Source: Roseovarius sp. UBA6217 (lineage in GTDB: Bacteria > Pseudomonadota > Alphaproteobacteria > Rhodobacterales > Rhodobacteraceae). Taken from it: 7,609 nt of DNA. A program made the translations under genes and the position numbers. The notes beneath the pieces were generated by a model. It did no database searches. It saw nothing but the letters and a program-made list of their open reading frames with translations, and was not told the origin of the DNA. This document shows positions 1 to 7,609 of the stretch, piece by piece (the first letter of the stretch is position 1; each line of letters opens with the position of its first letter). The stretch covers positions 1-7,609 of the forward strand of contig DISF01000030.1 in assembly GCA_002421985.1 (NCBI GenBank). The letters are read 5' to 3'.

Positions 1-8
1 GAAAAGAG

Positions 9-46
9 TCGCAAGCAGTTTTTTCAAGAAAATGAAATTTTCTGCA
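9..46 (-). promoter_or_regulatory. A/T-rich possible promoter upstream region for a gene beyond the left edge
   Basis: Positions 17-46 are 23/30 A or T, sharply different from the GC-rich genes around them. They contain a perfect 7-bp inverted repeat (27-33 with 37-43, 3-nt loop). Read on the minus strand, this A/T block sits just upstream of TTGCGA (14 to 9), which could be a -35 element; a -10 would then lie outside the window. An A/T-rich UP-like block before a TTG-type -35 is the layout of strong promoters such as those of stable RNA genes. The alternative, a terminator for the gamma-glutamyltransferase gene, is weaker: the stem is almost all A-T and no T-run follows directly. This is inference from a truncated site. 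Confidence 0.3.
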
Positions 47-64
47 ACGCGGCGGTCAGAGCGG

Positions 65-1834
65 TCATTCGCCATAGGCCAGCCCTTCGCGGCGCGGGTC
101 GGCCCCGCCTGCCAGTCGCGCAGTCAGGTCAATCGCGTGCAGCCCTGAGGTCATCGCCTGCATTTCCACCTCATAGCCAAGTTCGGCCAGCGCCGGGGCG
201 AGCCGCGCGGCACCGGGCTCTACATCGTAGCGCCCGAACCGGTTGACGAGATGCGGCAGCGCCACCGCCTGCTGCACATCCATGCCCCAATCCGCCCAGG
301 CGATGATCGTCTTGGCGACAAAGCCGATGATACGGCTGCCACCGGGGCTGCCCAGCACCAGAACCGGCTGCCCGTCGCGGCGCAGGATCGTCGGGGCCAT
401 CGACGACCGGGGCCGCTTGCCGGGGGCGACGGCATTGGCTAGGGGGCGGCCGCCCTCGTGGCTGGCAAAGGAGAAATCCGTAAGCTCGTTATTGAGAAGG
501 AACCCCCGCACCATCAGCCGGGAGCCGAATCCGTTCTCGATGGTGGTGGTCATCGATAGCGCGTTGCCATACCCGTCCACGATGGAGATATGCGAGGTCG
601 CGGGCTGCGCGAGCGTCTTGCCGTCGCCCCAATCCAGCGCGTGATCGAATTCCGGCGTACCGGGGGCCACCTCGCGCAGCGCCTCCTGCCCCTGCAAGAG
701 CCGCGCACGGTCGCGCAAGTAGCCGGGATCGAGCAGCCCGCGCACCGGCACCGGCACGAAATCGCTATCCGCGAGATACCGCCCCCGGTCGGCAAAGGCC
801 AGGCGGCTGGCATCGCCGACAAGCCGCCAGGCATCGGCGCTCTCGGGGCCGAGCGCGGCGAGGTCATAGGGCGCGAGCATCCCGAGGATCTGCGCCACCG
901 TCACGCCCCCAGACGAGGGCGGCCCCATGCCGCACACCTCGTAGGCCCGATAGGGGGCACAGACGGCCTCGCGCTCGCGCACCGCATAGATCGCGAGATC
1001 GGCCAGGCTGAGCGTGCCGGGATTGTCCCCGGCCCCCTGCACCACCTCGACGATATCGGCGGCGATCGGTCCGGTATAAAACGGGGCCGCGCCCTCTTGG
1101 GCGAGGATACGGAGCGTATCGGCATAGGCCGGGTTGCGCAGGGTCTCGCCCGCCTTGATGGGCTGGCCTTCGGGCAGGAAATAGGCGCGCGTCGCCGCGA
1201 ATCGCGCCAGCCGCGCGGCATCGCCCGCCACCAGAGAGGCAAGGCGCGGGCTGACCGCAAAGCCCTCTTCGGCGAGCCGGATCGCATCCTCGAACAGCAC
1301 CGGCCAGTCGGCGCGCCCCCATCGTCTCTGCGCCTCGGCCAAAAGCGCGGGCGTGCCCGGCACGCCCACCGAACGCCCGCCCACCACCGCCTCAAAGAAA
1401 TCGAGCGGTTGGCCAGCCTCATCCAGAAAGAGCTTGGGGGTCGCCGACATCGGCGCGGTCTCGCGCCCGTCAAGCGTAGTGATCGCGCCCGTGGCCCCGT
1501 CATGCCAAAGAAGGAACGCGCCGCCGCCAAGGCCAGAGCTTTGCGGCTCCACCAGCCCCAGAACCGCCTGCACCGCCACCATCGCATCCGCCGCCGTGCC
1601 GCCCGCACGAAGCACCCTTGCCCCCGCCTCTACCGCGAGCGGATGCGCGGCGGCGATCATCCAGGTATCGGCCTCGACAACCCGCCCCGCCGCCTTGGCC
1701 GCCGCCGACGCGGCCAAGAGGGGCGGCACCTGCACCCCCCCTGCCCCGCCGCCTTCGGGTGCGATGGCATCCGTCGCCTGCTGCGCCATCAGCGGCGCGG
1801 CGAGAAACCCCAGCAGAAGCAGCAGCGCGCGCAT
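65..1834 (-). CDS. ggt: Gamma-glutamyltransferase (periplasmic gamma-glutamyltranspeptidase precursor)
   Basis: An N-terminal-nucleophile hydrolase of 589 residues that hydrolyses glutathione and other gamma-glutamyl compounds or transfers the gamma-glutamyl group to acceptors. Residues 1-17 form a cleavable signal peptide (MRALLLLLGFLAAPLMA), so it acts in the periplasm. A low-complexity Ala/Gly-rich stretch follows before the domain starts near residue 50. Family marks are LDGRETAP (121-128; Arg124 matches the substrate-binding Arg114 of E. coli), PPSSGG (305-310), the self-cleavage site with nucleophile Thr413 in TSHISIVD, LLNNELTDFS (446-455), RSSMAPT (476-482) and GSPGGSRII (495-503). 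Cleavage before Thr413 would give a 177-residue small subunit, close to the usual size. The ATG is supported by AGGAGG six bases upstream. The loop after Asp453 is about five residues shorter than in E. coli. It lies 90 nt downstream of the RNA methyltransferase gene on the same strand. The family call is secure; the natural substrate is not known. Confidence 0.95.
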   Translation of the reverse strand: MRALLLLLGFLAAPLMAQQATDAIAPEGGGAGGVQVPPLLAASAAAKAAGRVVEADTWMIAAAHPLAVEAGARVLRAGGTAADAMVAVQAVLGLVEPQSSGLGGGAFLLWHDGATGAITTLDGRETAPMSATPKLFLDEAGQPLDFFEAVVGGRSVGVPGTPALLAEAQRRWGRADWPVLFEDAIRLAEEGFAVSPRLASLVAGDAARLARFAATRAYFLPEGQPIKAGETLRNPAYADTLRILAQEGAAPFYTGPIAADIVEVVQGAGDNPGTLSLADLAIYAVREREAVCAPYRAYEVCGMGPPSSGGVTVAQILGMLAPYDLAALGPESADAWRLVGDASRLAFADRGRYLADSDFVPVPVRGLLDPGYLRDRARLLQGQEALREVAPGTPEFDHALDWGDGKTLAQPATSHISIVDGYGNALSMTTTIENGFGSRLMVRGFLLNNELTDFSFASHEGGRPLANAVAPGKRPRSSMAPTILRRDGQPVLVLGSPGGSRIIGFVAKTIIAWADWGMDVQQAVALPHLVNRFGRYDVEPGAARLAPALAELGYEVEMQAMTSGLHAIDLTARLAGGADPRREGLAYGE

Positions 1835-1840
1835 TCCTTG

Positions 1841-1868
1841 CCTCCTGTCTCATCTGCTCCGCATCATA
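1841..1868 (-). promoter_or_regulatory. Ribosome binding site and possible -10 element of ggt
   Basis: On the minus strand AGGAGG (1846 to 1841) stands six bases before the ggt ATG, a near-ideal Shine-Dalgarno sequence that fixes the start. Further upstream TATGAT (1868 to 1863) matches five of six positions of a sigma-70 -10 box, but I see no convincing -35 at 16-18 nt spacing. The 90-nt gap from the preceding gene leaves room for a separate promoter. The ribosome binding site is solid; the -10 is tentative. Confidence 0.4.
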
Positions 1869-1924
1869 TGCAGGCCCGCATTAACACCGCCTTACCACCG
1901 CCCGGAAACCACGGAATATCCCCG

Positions 1925-3025
1925 TCACAGCGGATCGGTGCGCCACAGCGTCACCTTGAGCCCACCATGCGCCACCGGCGGCCCCGGTGGCAAGAACGGC
2001 AGCCCGGTCGCGCGCGCCAGCCCGCCATCGCTGGTGACAAGCCCGACGCGCCAGCCCCGCATCTCGCGCCGCAGCACCTCGCCCAGACTGCCGTAGAGGC
2101 CGAACAGCAGCTTGCGCTCGCCGATGCGCGCGCCATAGGGCGGGTTGATCATGACAAGACCGGGCGCACCCTCGGGGCGGGTGAGCGCCGAGACAGGCTG
2201 ACAGGCGAACTGCGTCACCGCGGCTGTGCCCGCACGCGCCGCATTCTCCGTCGCCATGCGCACCGCGCCCGCGTCGCGGTCAAAGCCGGTGAACCGCAGC
2301 CCGGTCTCGCGCCGCACCGTCTGCACCCTCATCGCCTCCCATGCCTCGGGATCGAATGTCGCCAGATCCTCGAAGGCGAATCGCCGGTCGCGACCGGGGG
2401 CAAGGCCAAGCACGATCTCGGCCGCCTCGATCGGGAAGGTGCCAGAGCCGCACATCGGATCAAGCACCGGCTCGCCCCCGTCATAGCCGCATTGCCGCAG
2501 GAACAGCGCCGCCAGCGTTTCGCGCAACGGGGCCTTGCCGGTGGCAAGCTTGTGGCCGCGCCGGTGAAGCGGCTCGCCCGAGCTATCGACACTCAGGCTT
2601 ACCAGATCATCCTCGATCCGGGCCATCACCCGGATCGCCCCCTCGCCGCCCTCGGGCGCGCCGAGCGTTTCGGTGATCGCCCGCGCGATCCGCTGCGTCG
2701 CGGCACCGGCATGATAGATTTTCGAGCGGCGGCAGGTGGCCTCGACCTTGACCGGCACATCGGCGCGCAGCACCGAAGCCCAGTCGAATTTCCGCGCCCG
2801 TTTATCAAGCTGCGCAAGGTGCATGGCGCGGAACGCACCGATCCGCGCAAGCACACGGTTCGCGCCACGAACCTCGCGGTTGGCACGCCAGACATCGGGC
2901 CAACCCCCCTCGATCTCGACCCCGCCGGGCACCGCCCTTGCCGGGGAAAACCCGAGTTCTGCCACCTCTTCGGCAAGCGCGGCCTCAAGCCCCGGCGCGG
3001 TGGCAAGGAATATCGCGAAGGCCAC
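1925..3025 (-). CDS. THUMP-domain class I SAM-dependent RNA methyltransferase (RlmL-N-terminal/YpsC type)
   Basis: A cytoplasmic S-adenosylmethionine-dependent methyltransferase of 366 residues, probably forming N2-methylguanosine in ribosomal RNA. The N-terminal part (about 1-150) begins FLATAPGLEAALAEE, as in the THUMP-containing family. The signature RRGHK...APLRETLAALFL (155-176) leads into the Rossmann methyltransferase domain, with motif I DPMCGSGTFPIEAA (189-202), acidic motif II GFDRD (247-251) and catalytic motif IV NPPYG (294-298), the pattern of N2-guanine methyltransferases. The length equals the RlmL N-terminal half alone; the RlmK-like C-terminal half found in E. coli is absent, as is usual for this single-domain form. 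The start is GTG at 3025 with no clear Shine-Dalgarno. It begins 5 nt after the TGA of the 2-hydroxyacid dehydrogenase gene, which suggests translational coupling. The fold and reaction class are clear; the exact target nucleotide (23S G2445 by analogy) is inference. Confidence 0.9.
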   Translation of the reverse strand: MAFAIFLATAPGLEAALAEEVAELGFSPARAVPGGVEIEGGWPDVWRANREVRGANRVLARIGAFRAMHLAQLDKRARKFDWASVLRADVPVKVEATCRRSKIYHAGAATQRIARAITETLGAPEGGEGAIRVMARIEDDLVSLSVDSSGEPLHRRGHKLATGKAPLRETLAALFLRQCGYDGGEPVLDPMCGSGTFPIEAAEIVLGLAPGRDRRFAFEDLATFDPEAWEAMRVQTVRRETGLRFTGFDRDAGAVRMATENAARAGTAAVTQFACQPVSALTRPEGAPGLVMINPPYGARIGERKLLFGLYGSLGEVLRREMRGWRVGLVTSDGGLARATGLPFLPPGPPVAHGGLKVTLWRTDPL

Positions 3026-3030
3026 GCCGC

Positions 3031-4017
3031 TCAGAGCATCGCGGGCACGACCTGATCGGGCGGGCGGTGACCGTCCTCGAAGGTCTTGATATTGATGATG
3101 ACCTTCTCGCCCATCTCGATCCGCGCCTCGCGGGTGGCCGACCCCATATGCGGCAACAACACGACATTGGGCAATTCGCGCAGGCGCGGGTTGACCTCGG
3201 CCCCGCGCTCGTAGACATCAAGCCCCGCGCCCGCGATCTCTCCGGCGTGCAGCATCCGGGTCAGCGCGTTCTCGTCGATCACCTCGCCGCGCGAGGTGTT
3301 GACGATCACGGCGTCGGGCTTCATCAGCTTCAATCGCCGCGCGTTCATCAGGTGAAAGGTCGCGGGCGTGTGCGGGCAATTGATGCTGAGCACATCCATC
3401 CGCGCCACCATCTGATCAAGGCTCTCCCACCAGGTCGCTCCGGTCTCTGCCTCGATCTCGGGGCGCAGGCGGCGGCGGTTGTGGTAATGGACCTGCATCC
3501 CGAAGGCCGCCGCGCGCCGCGCCACCGCCTGCCCGATCCGCCCCATGCCGAGAATACCCAGCCGCCGCCCCGCGATTCGCCCGCCAAGGAATGCCGTCGG
3601 CGACCAGCCGTGCCACTCCCCCGACTGCATCGCCGCGAGCCCCTCGGGCAGGCGGCGCGTGACAGCGAGAATCAGCGCCATCGTCATGTCGGCGGTATCG
3701 TCGGTCAGCACACCGGGCGTGTTGGAAACCAGGATCCCGCGCTGCCGGGCCGTTTCGACATCTATATGATCGACCCCCGCACCGTAATTGGCGATGAGCC
3801 TGAGCCGGTCGCCCGCCTGCGCGATCAGACTGGCGTCGATCCGGTCGGTGATGACCGGCACAAGGATATCGGCCTCGCGCATCGCGCGGGCCAGCGCCTC
3901 GCGGCTCATCGGCGCGTCATCCTCGCGCAGGCGCACGTCGAACAGCTCCTGCATCCGCCGCTCGACCGGCTCGGGCAGGCGTCGCGTAACGACAACATTC
4001 AGGGGTTCTGACGACAT
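3031..4017 (-). CDS. D-isomer-specific 2-hydroxyacid dehydrogenase (D-glycerate dehydrogenase / glyoxylate-hydroxypyruvate reductase type)
   Basis: A cytoplasmic NAD(P)H-dependent reductase of 328 residues, likely converting glyoxylate or hydroxypyruvate to glycolate or D-glycerate. The substrate-binding half contains NYGAGVDHID (77-86) and VSNTPGVLTDDTADMTMAL (97-115). The inserted nucleotide-binding domain contains GMGRIG (157-162). The strand after it ends HNRRR (179-183), where NAD-specific members have an acidic residue; Asn plus arginines suggests NADPH preference. Catalytic Arg243 is in NTSRGEVID and His290 in PHMGSAT. The canonical third residue, the Glu of a GEP motif, aligns with Gly272; Glu270 and Glu274 lie nearby. 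The ATG at 4017 is chosen over upstream in-frame ATGs (up to 4449) because GGAGGAGGG precedes it by 5 nt, the longer form would overlap the divergent SH3 gene, and family homology begins at about residue 7 from this start. It is first in the operon, ahead of the RNA methyltransferase. Confidence 0.93.
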   Translation of the reverse strand: MSSEPLNVVVTRRLPEPVERRMQELFDVRLREDDAPMSREALARAMREADILVPVITDRIDASLIAQAGDRLRLIANYGAGVDHIDVETARQRGILVSNTPGVLTDDTADMTMALILAVTRRLPEGLAAMQSGEWHGWSPTAFLGGRIAGRRLGILGMGRIGQAVARRAAAFGMQVHYHNRRRLRPEIEAETGATWWESLDQMVARMDVLSINCPHTPATFHLMNARRLKLMKPDAVIVNTSRGEVIDENALTRMLHAGEIAGAGLDVYERGAEVNPRLRELPNVVLLPHMGSATREARIEMGEKVIINIKTFEDGHRPPDQVVPAML

Positions 4018-4022
4018 GGCGG

Positions 4023-4031
4023 CCCTCCTCC
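4023..4031 (-). promoter_or_regulatory. Strong ribosome binding site deciding the dehydrogenase start
   Basis: The minus strand reads GGAGGAGGG (4031 to 4023), five bases before the ATG at 4017. It decides between this start and a 144-codon-longer open frame that runs back over the neighbouring SH3 gene. I see no clear -35/-10 pair in the 111-nt divergent region 4018-4128 in either direction. Confidence 0.7.
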
Positions 4032-4128
4032 GGCTTTTCTTTCGCGCGCGCTGCTGGCAGAGTGACGCAGGATCAGGCGGGGCACAAGAACCCTTGCCGG
4101 TAACACGAGCAGAAATCGGAGAGCCGGG

Positions 4129-4617
4129 ATGCGACGACTTGGGCTGGCCTTGATTGTCATGGCACTGGGCAGCGTCGCGGGCGCGGCAGAACGCGGCAGC
4201 GTCACCGGCCTGCCATTGCCGCGCTACGTCTCGCTCAAGGCCTCCGAGGCCAATGTCCGGCGCGGTCCCAGCCTTACCCATCGCATCGACTGGGTCTACA
4301 AGCGCCGCGCCATGCCGCTGCGCATCACCGCCGAATTCGGCCACTGGCGGCGGGTCGAGGATCGCGACGGCGCGGGCGGCTGGGTGCATTACACGCTTCT
4401 GTCGGGTGTGCGCACGGTCATCGTCGAGCGCGATCTTCTGGATATCCATGCCCGCCCCGACCCCGGCGCGATGGTCGTCGCACGGCTCGAGGCAGGGGTG
4501 ATCGCGCGGCTGTCGAAATGCGGCGTGGAGTGGTGTGCCCTGTCGGCGGGGGGCTATGACGGCTGGGCCGAGAAATCCGCGCTCTGGGGCGTGGACGCGC
4601 AGGAAGTCGTTGAATAA
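4129..4617 (+). CDS. Exported bacterial SH3-domain protein, two repeats
   Basis: A 162-residue protein with a signal peptide (about residues 1-20, RRLGLALIVMALGSVAGAA), so it is probably periplasmic. Two SH3-like repeats of the small bacterial SH3 family follow. Repeat 1 (about 33-93) has the typical SEANVRRGPS start, GHWRRVED and GGWVHYTLLSG. Repeat 2 (about 96-153) has LDIHARPDPGA, VEWCALSAGGYDGWAEKSALWGV. Cys131 and Cys136 lie in KCGVEWC and could form a disulfide in the periplasm. There is no catalytic domain, so it is likely a binding or envelope-associated protein; ligands such as peptidoglycan are possible but not shown. The start ATG has GGAGAG (4118-4123) upstream. It is transcribed away from the 2-hydroxyacid dehydrogenase gene, 111 nt distant, and ends 114 nt before tRNA-Gln. 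The fold call is good; the role is unknown. Confidence 0.85.
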   Translation: MRRLGLALIVMALGSVAGAAERGSVTGLPLPRYVSLKASEANVRRGPSLTHRIDWVYKRRAMPLRITAEFGHWRRVEDRDGAGGWVHYTLLSGVRTVIVERDLLDIHARPDPGAMVVARLEAGVIARLSKCGVEWCALSAGGYDGWAEKSALWGVDAQEVVE

Positions 4618-4629
4618 GCACCCCGATCA

Positions 4630-4680
4630 ACCCGGCGTCCGGGTGCGGATGCCCCATCGCCCACCGCCCTCACTTTTTTT
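4630..4680 (+). terminator. Weak terminator-like hairpin after the SH3 gene
   Basis: ACCCGG (4630-4635) and CCGGGT (4639-4644) form a perfect 6-bp GC-rich stem with a 3-nt loop 12 nt after the SH3 stop codon. A run of seven T (4674-4680) follows, but about 29 nt downstream rather than directly after the stem. A second short stem, GATG/CATC (4648-4658), lies between. The parts of an intrinsic terminator are present but not in ideal arrangement. Confidence 0.3.
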
Positions 4681-4691
4681 CCACTGCGGTC

Positions 4692-4720
4692 TTGATCCGG
4701 CCCCAACCCCGGAGTAATGA
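4692..4720 (+). promoter_or_regulatory. Possible promoter of tRNA-Gln
   Basis: TTGATC (4692-4697) could be a -35 (four of six matches to TTGACA). A 17-nt spacer separates it from TAATGA (4715-4720), a poor -10. Initiation about 7 nt later would leave a leader of only a few bases before the tRNA at 4732, a sensible layout for a tRNA gene. The position fits, but the -10 match is weak. Confidence 0.3.
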
Positions 4721-4731
4721 GCGCAACACGT

Positions 4732-4806
4732 TGGGGTGTAGCCAAGTGGTAAGGCATCGGTTTTTGGTACCGTGTATCGTAGGTTCGAATCCTACCACCC
4801 CAGCCA
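4732..4806 (+). tRNA. tRNA-Gln (anticodon TTG)
   Basis: A 75-nt cloverleaf including the encoded 3' CCA (4804-4806). The 7-bp acceptor stem TGGGGTG/CACCCCA (4732-4738 with 4796-4802) begins with the T1-A72 pair, a tRNA-Gln trait, and the discriminator is G4803. The D arm is GCC...GGC. The anticodon loop TTTTGGT (4762-4768) carries anticodon TTG (4764-4766), reading CAA and, by wobble, CAG. The T arm is GTAGG-TTCGAAT-CCTAC (4779-4795). The outermost anticodon-stem pair is a T/T mismatch (4757 with 4773); the other four pairs are intact. It is very similar to E. coli tRNA-Gln(UUG). It lies tail-to-tail with carB, separated by the mobile-element scar. Confidence 0.97.
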
Positions 4807-5004
4807 GTAATCTCTAAGTTATTGATATTCCATACGGAAATCAGACAGATTCTCGGTTGATGCCTAAAAAGGCCCAACTGCGACACATTGGTGCGACACA
4901 AGGGCCGAAATTGGCCGTCGACTCGTCCCGATTTTCCATCTGCTTTTTCCCTCTCTCCGGCCCCGCAAAGGGGCGACAGATGGGACCGCGAGCGGCGGCT
5001 CGTC
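4807..5004. other. Gene-free interval between tRNA-Gln and the recombinase remnant
   Basis: I see no intact gene here. The first 64 nt after the tRNA (4807-4870) are about 34% GC, far below the genes on both sides; the remainder returns to high GC. On the minus strand the recombinase frame stays open to 4864 (stop), but its translation no longer resembles any family after 5005. Small hairpins occur at 4862-4873 (GCCT-AAAA-AGGC) and 4960-4974 (GCCCC-GCAAA-GGGGC), neither followed by a T-run in the useful direction, so I do not call a terminator for carB or the tRNA. The composition and position fit decayed foreign DNA. Confidence 0.5.
4879..4900. repeat. Short direct repeat TGCGACACA, two copies 13 bp apart
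   Basis: TGCGACACA occurs at 4879-4887 and 4892-4900, an exact 9-bp repeat with a period of 13 bp. The pair is bracketed by GGCCC (4871-4875) and GGGCC (4902-4906), which are inverted with respect to each other. Because it lies in the scar between tRNA-Gln and the recombinase remnant, it could be a binding site for a recombinase or accessory protein, or chance. Function is not supported beyond the pattern. Confidence 0.45.
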
Positions 5005-5169
5005 AGTGCCATATTCGCGGTTGCCGCAGAGCGTAGTCGTGCCCCAGCCCGGCCCTGCCGGGGCAGGGGTCTTCTGGACGTTCAACGCCTCGGTGATCTT
5101 GGCGGACGAGAGACCCGCCGCATCGTTTTTGAAAATCCCCCGGACCATGGCGGCTTCAACGGGCGAACC
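5005..5169 (-). pseudogene. Remnant of a large serine recombinase (internal fragment of the recombinase domain)
   Basis: The frame reads about 55 residues that resemble the middle of large serine recombinases (the 'Recombinase' domain after the catalytic resolvase part). The sequence contains VEAAMVRGIFKNDAAGLSS, then KITEALNVQKTPAP, then GWGTTTLCGNREYGT. Family members typically read E-A-A-x-V-R-x-I-F, A-x-G, I-x-x-x-L-N, P-x-P, W-G-x-x-T-x-x-G-N-R-x-x-G-T-G-I-L. Here similarity stops abruptly after the GT: the expected GILNNELYIG continuation is missing in all three minus-strand frames. There is no N-terminal catalytic serine domain either, since the carB stop codon lies only 20 nt upstream. 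It is therefore a decayed piece, not a working gene. An in-frame ATG is present, but I see no reason to think it is expressed. The family assignment is from pattern memory and needs a profile search. Confidence 0.55.
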
Positions 5170-5188
5170 CGGGGCGGTTATGCCCTGC

Positions 5189-7609
<2,421 letters not shown>

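Noticed and set aside
590..3055. 821-codon open frame on the plus strand
   Set aside because: It lies opposite ggt and the methyltransferase and crosses their intergenic gap. Its product is overloaded with Arg, His and Pro and shows no domain. The length reflects the GC-biased third codon positions of the real genes.
2938..4011. 357-codon plus-strand open frame opposite the dehydrogenase
   Set aside because: The antisense of a clearly recognised gene, with low-complexity Arg/His/Pro composition and no recognisable motif.
4018..4449. 144-codon N-terminal extension of the dehydrogenase
   Set aside because: It would overlap most of the divergent SH3 gene and shows no homology. A strong Shine-Dalgarno sequence directly precedes the ATG at 4017.
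4554..5012. Minus-strand 152-codon open frame including GWGGRIRTYDTRYQKP
   Set aside because: This segment is the antisense translation of the tRNA-Gln gene. Peptides like this are a familiar artefact of calling genes across tRNAs.
5042..5049. CCCCAGCC matching the last bases of tRNA-Gln, as an attachment-site copy
   Set aside because: Eight bases is within chance in GC-rich DNA, and the match falls in codons of the recombinase remnant for a conserved Gly-Trp-Gly stretch.
5053..5068. Perfect hairpin CCCTGC-CGGG-GCAGGG as a carB terminator
   Set aside because: It lies 120 nt past the carB stop inside the recombinase remnant and has no T-run on the minus strand.
5160..5171. CGGG-TTCG-CCCG tetraloop hairpin (minus strand) just after carB
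   Set aside because: The stem is only 4 bp and no T-run follows, so it is not a convincing intrinsic terminator.

Overview
This window looks like chromosomal DNA of an alphaproteobacterium, most likely a member of the Rhodobacteraceae (Roseobacter/Rhodobacter relatives). The evidence is the high GC content, strong G/C bias at third codon positions (which leaves long stop-free shadow frames opposite real genes), a CarB with alphaproteobacterial-style insertions, and a D-glycerate/glyoxylate-type 2-hydroxyacid dehydrogenase ending in a Rhodobacterales-like tail. No species can be named from the sequence alone.

Left part (65-4017, all minus strand). Transcription order is 2-hydroxyacid dehydrogenase (4017 to 3031), THUMP-domain RNA methyltransferase (3025 to 1925), then periplasmic gamma-glutamyltransferase (1834 to 65). 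The first two are 5 nt apart and very probably co-transcribed and translationally coupled. The transferase follows after 90 nt, with its own strong ribosome binding site and possibly its own promoter. An A/T-rich block at the extreme left edge looks like the upstream part of a promoter for a gene outside the window.

Middle (4018-4806). A 111-nt divergent intergenic region separates the dehydrogenase from a plus-strand gene for a small exported protein with two bacterial SH3 repeats. After it come a weak terminator-like hairpin, a possible promoter, and a complete tRNA-Gln(UUG) gene with encoded CCA.

Right part (4807-7609). Between the 3' end of the tRNA and the end of carB lie about 380 nt without an intact gene. 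The tRNA-proximal 64 nt are only about 34% GC, and 5005-5169 on the minus strand encodes a short fragment resembling the middle of a large serine recombinase. I read this interval as a scar of a mobile element, possibly one that used the tRNA gene as its target. It is the least ordinary part of the window. The rest is the C-terminal three quarters of carB, the large subunit of carbamoyl-phosphate synthase, running in from the right edge.

Most genes here are housekeeping: pyrimidine/arginine precursor synthesis, tRNA, RNA modification, glutathione/gamma-glutamyl turnover and 2-keto acid reduction. I see no CRISPR array, toxin-antitoxin pair, defence system or intact mobile element, and no convincing new system.
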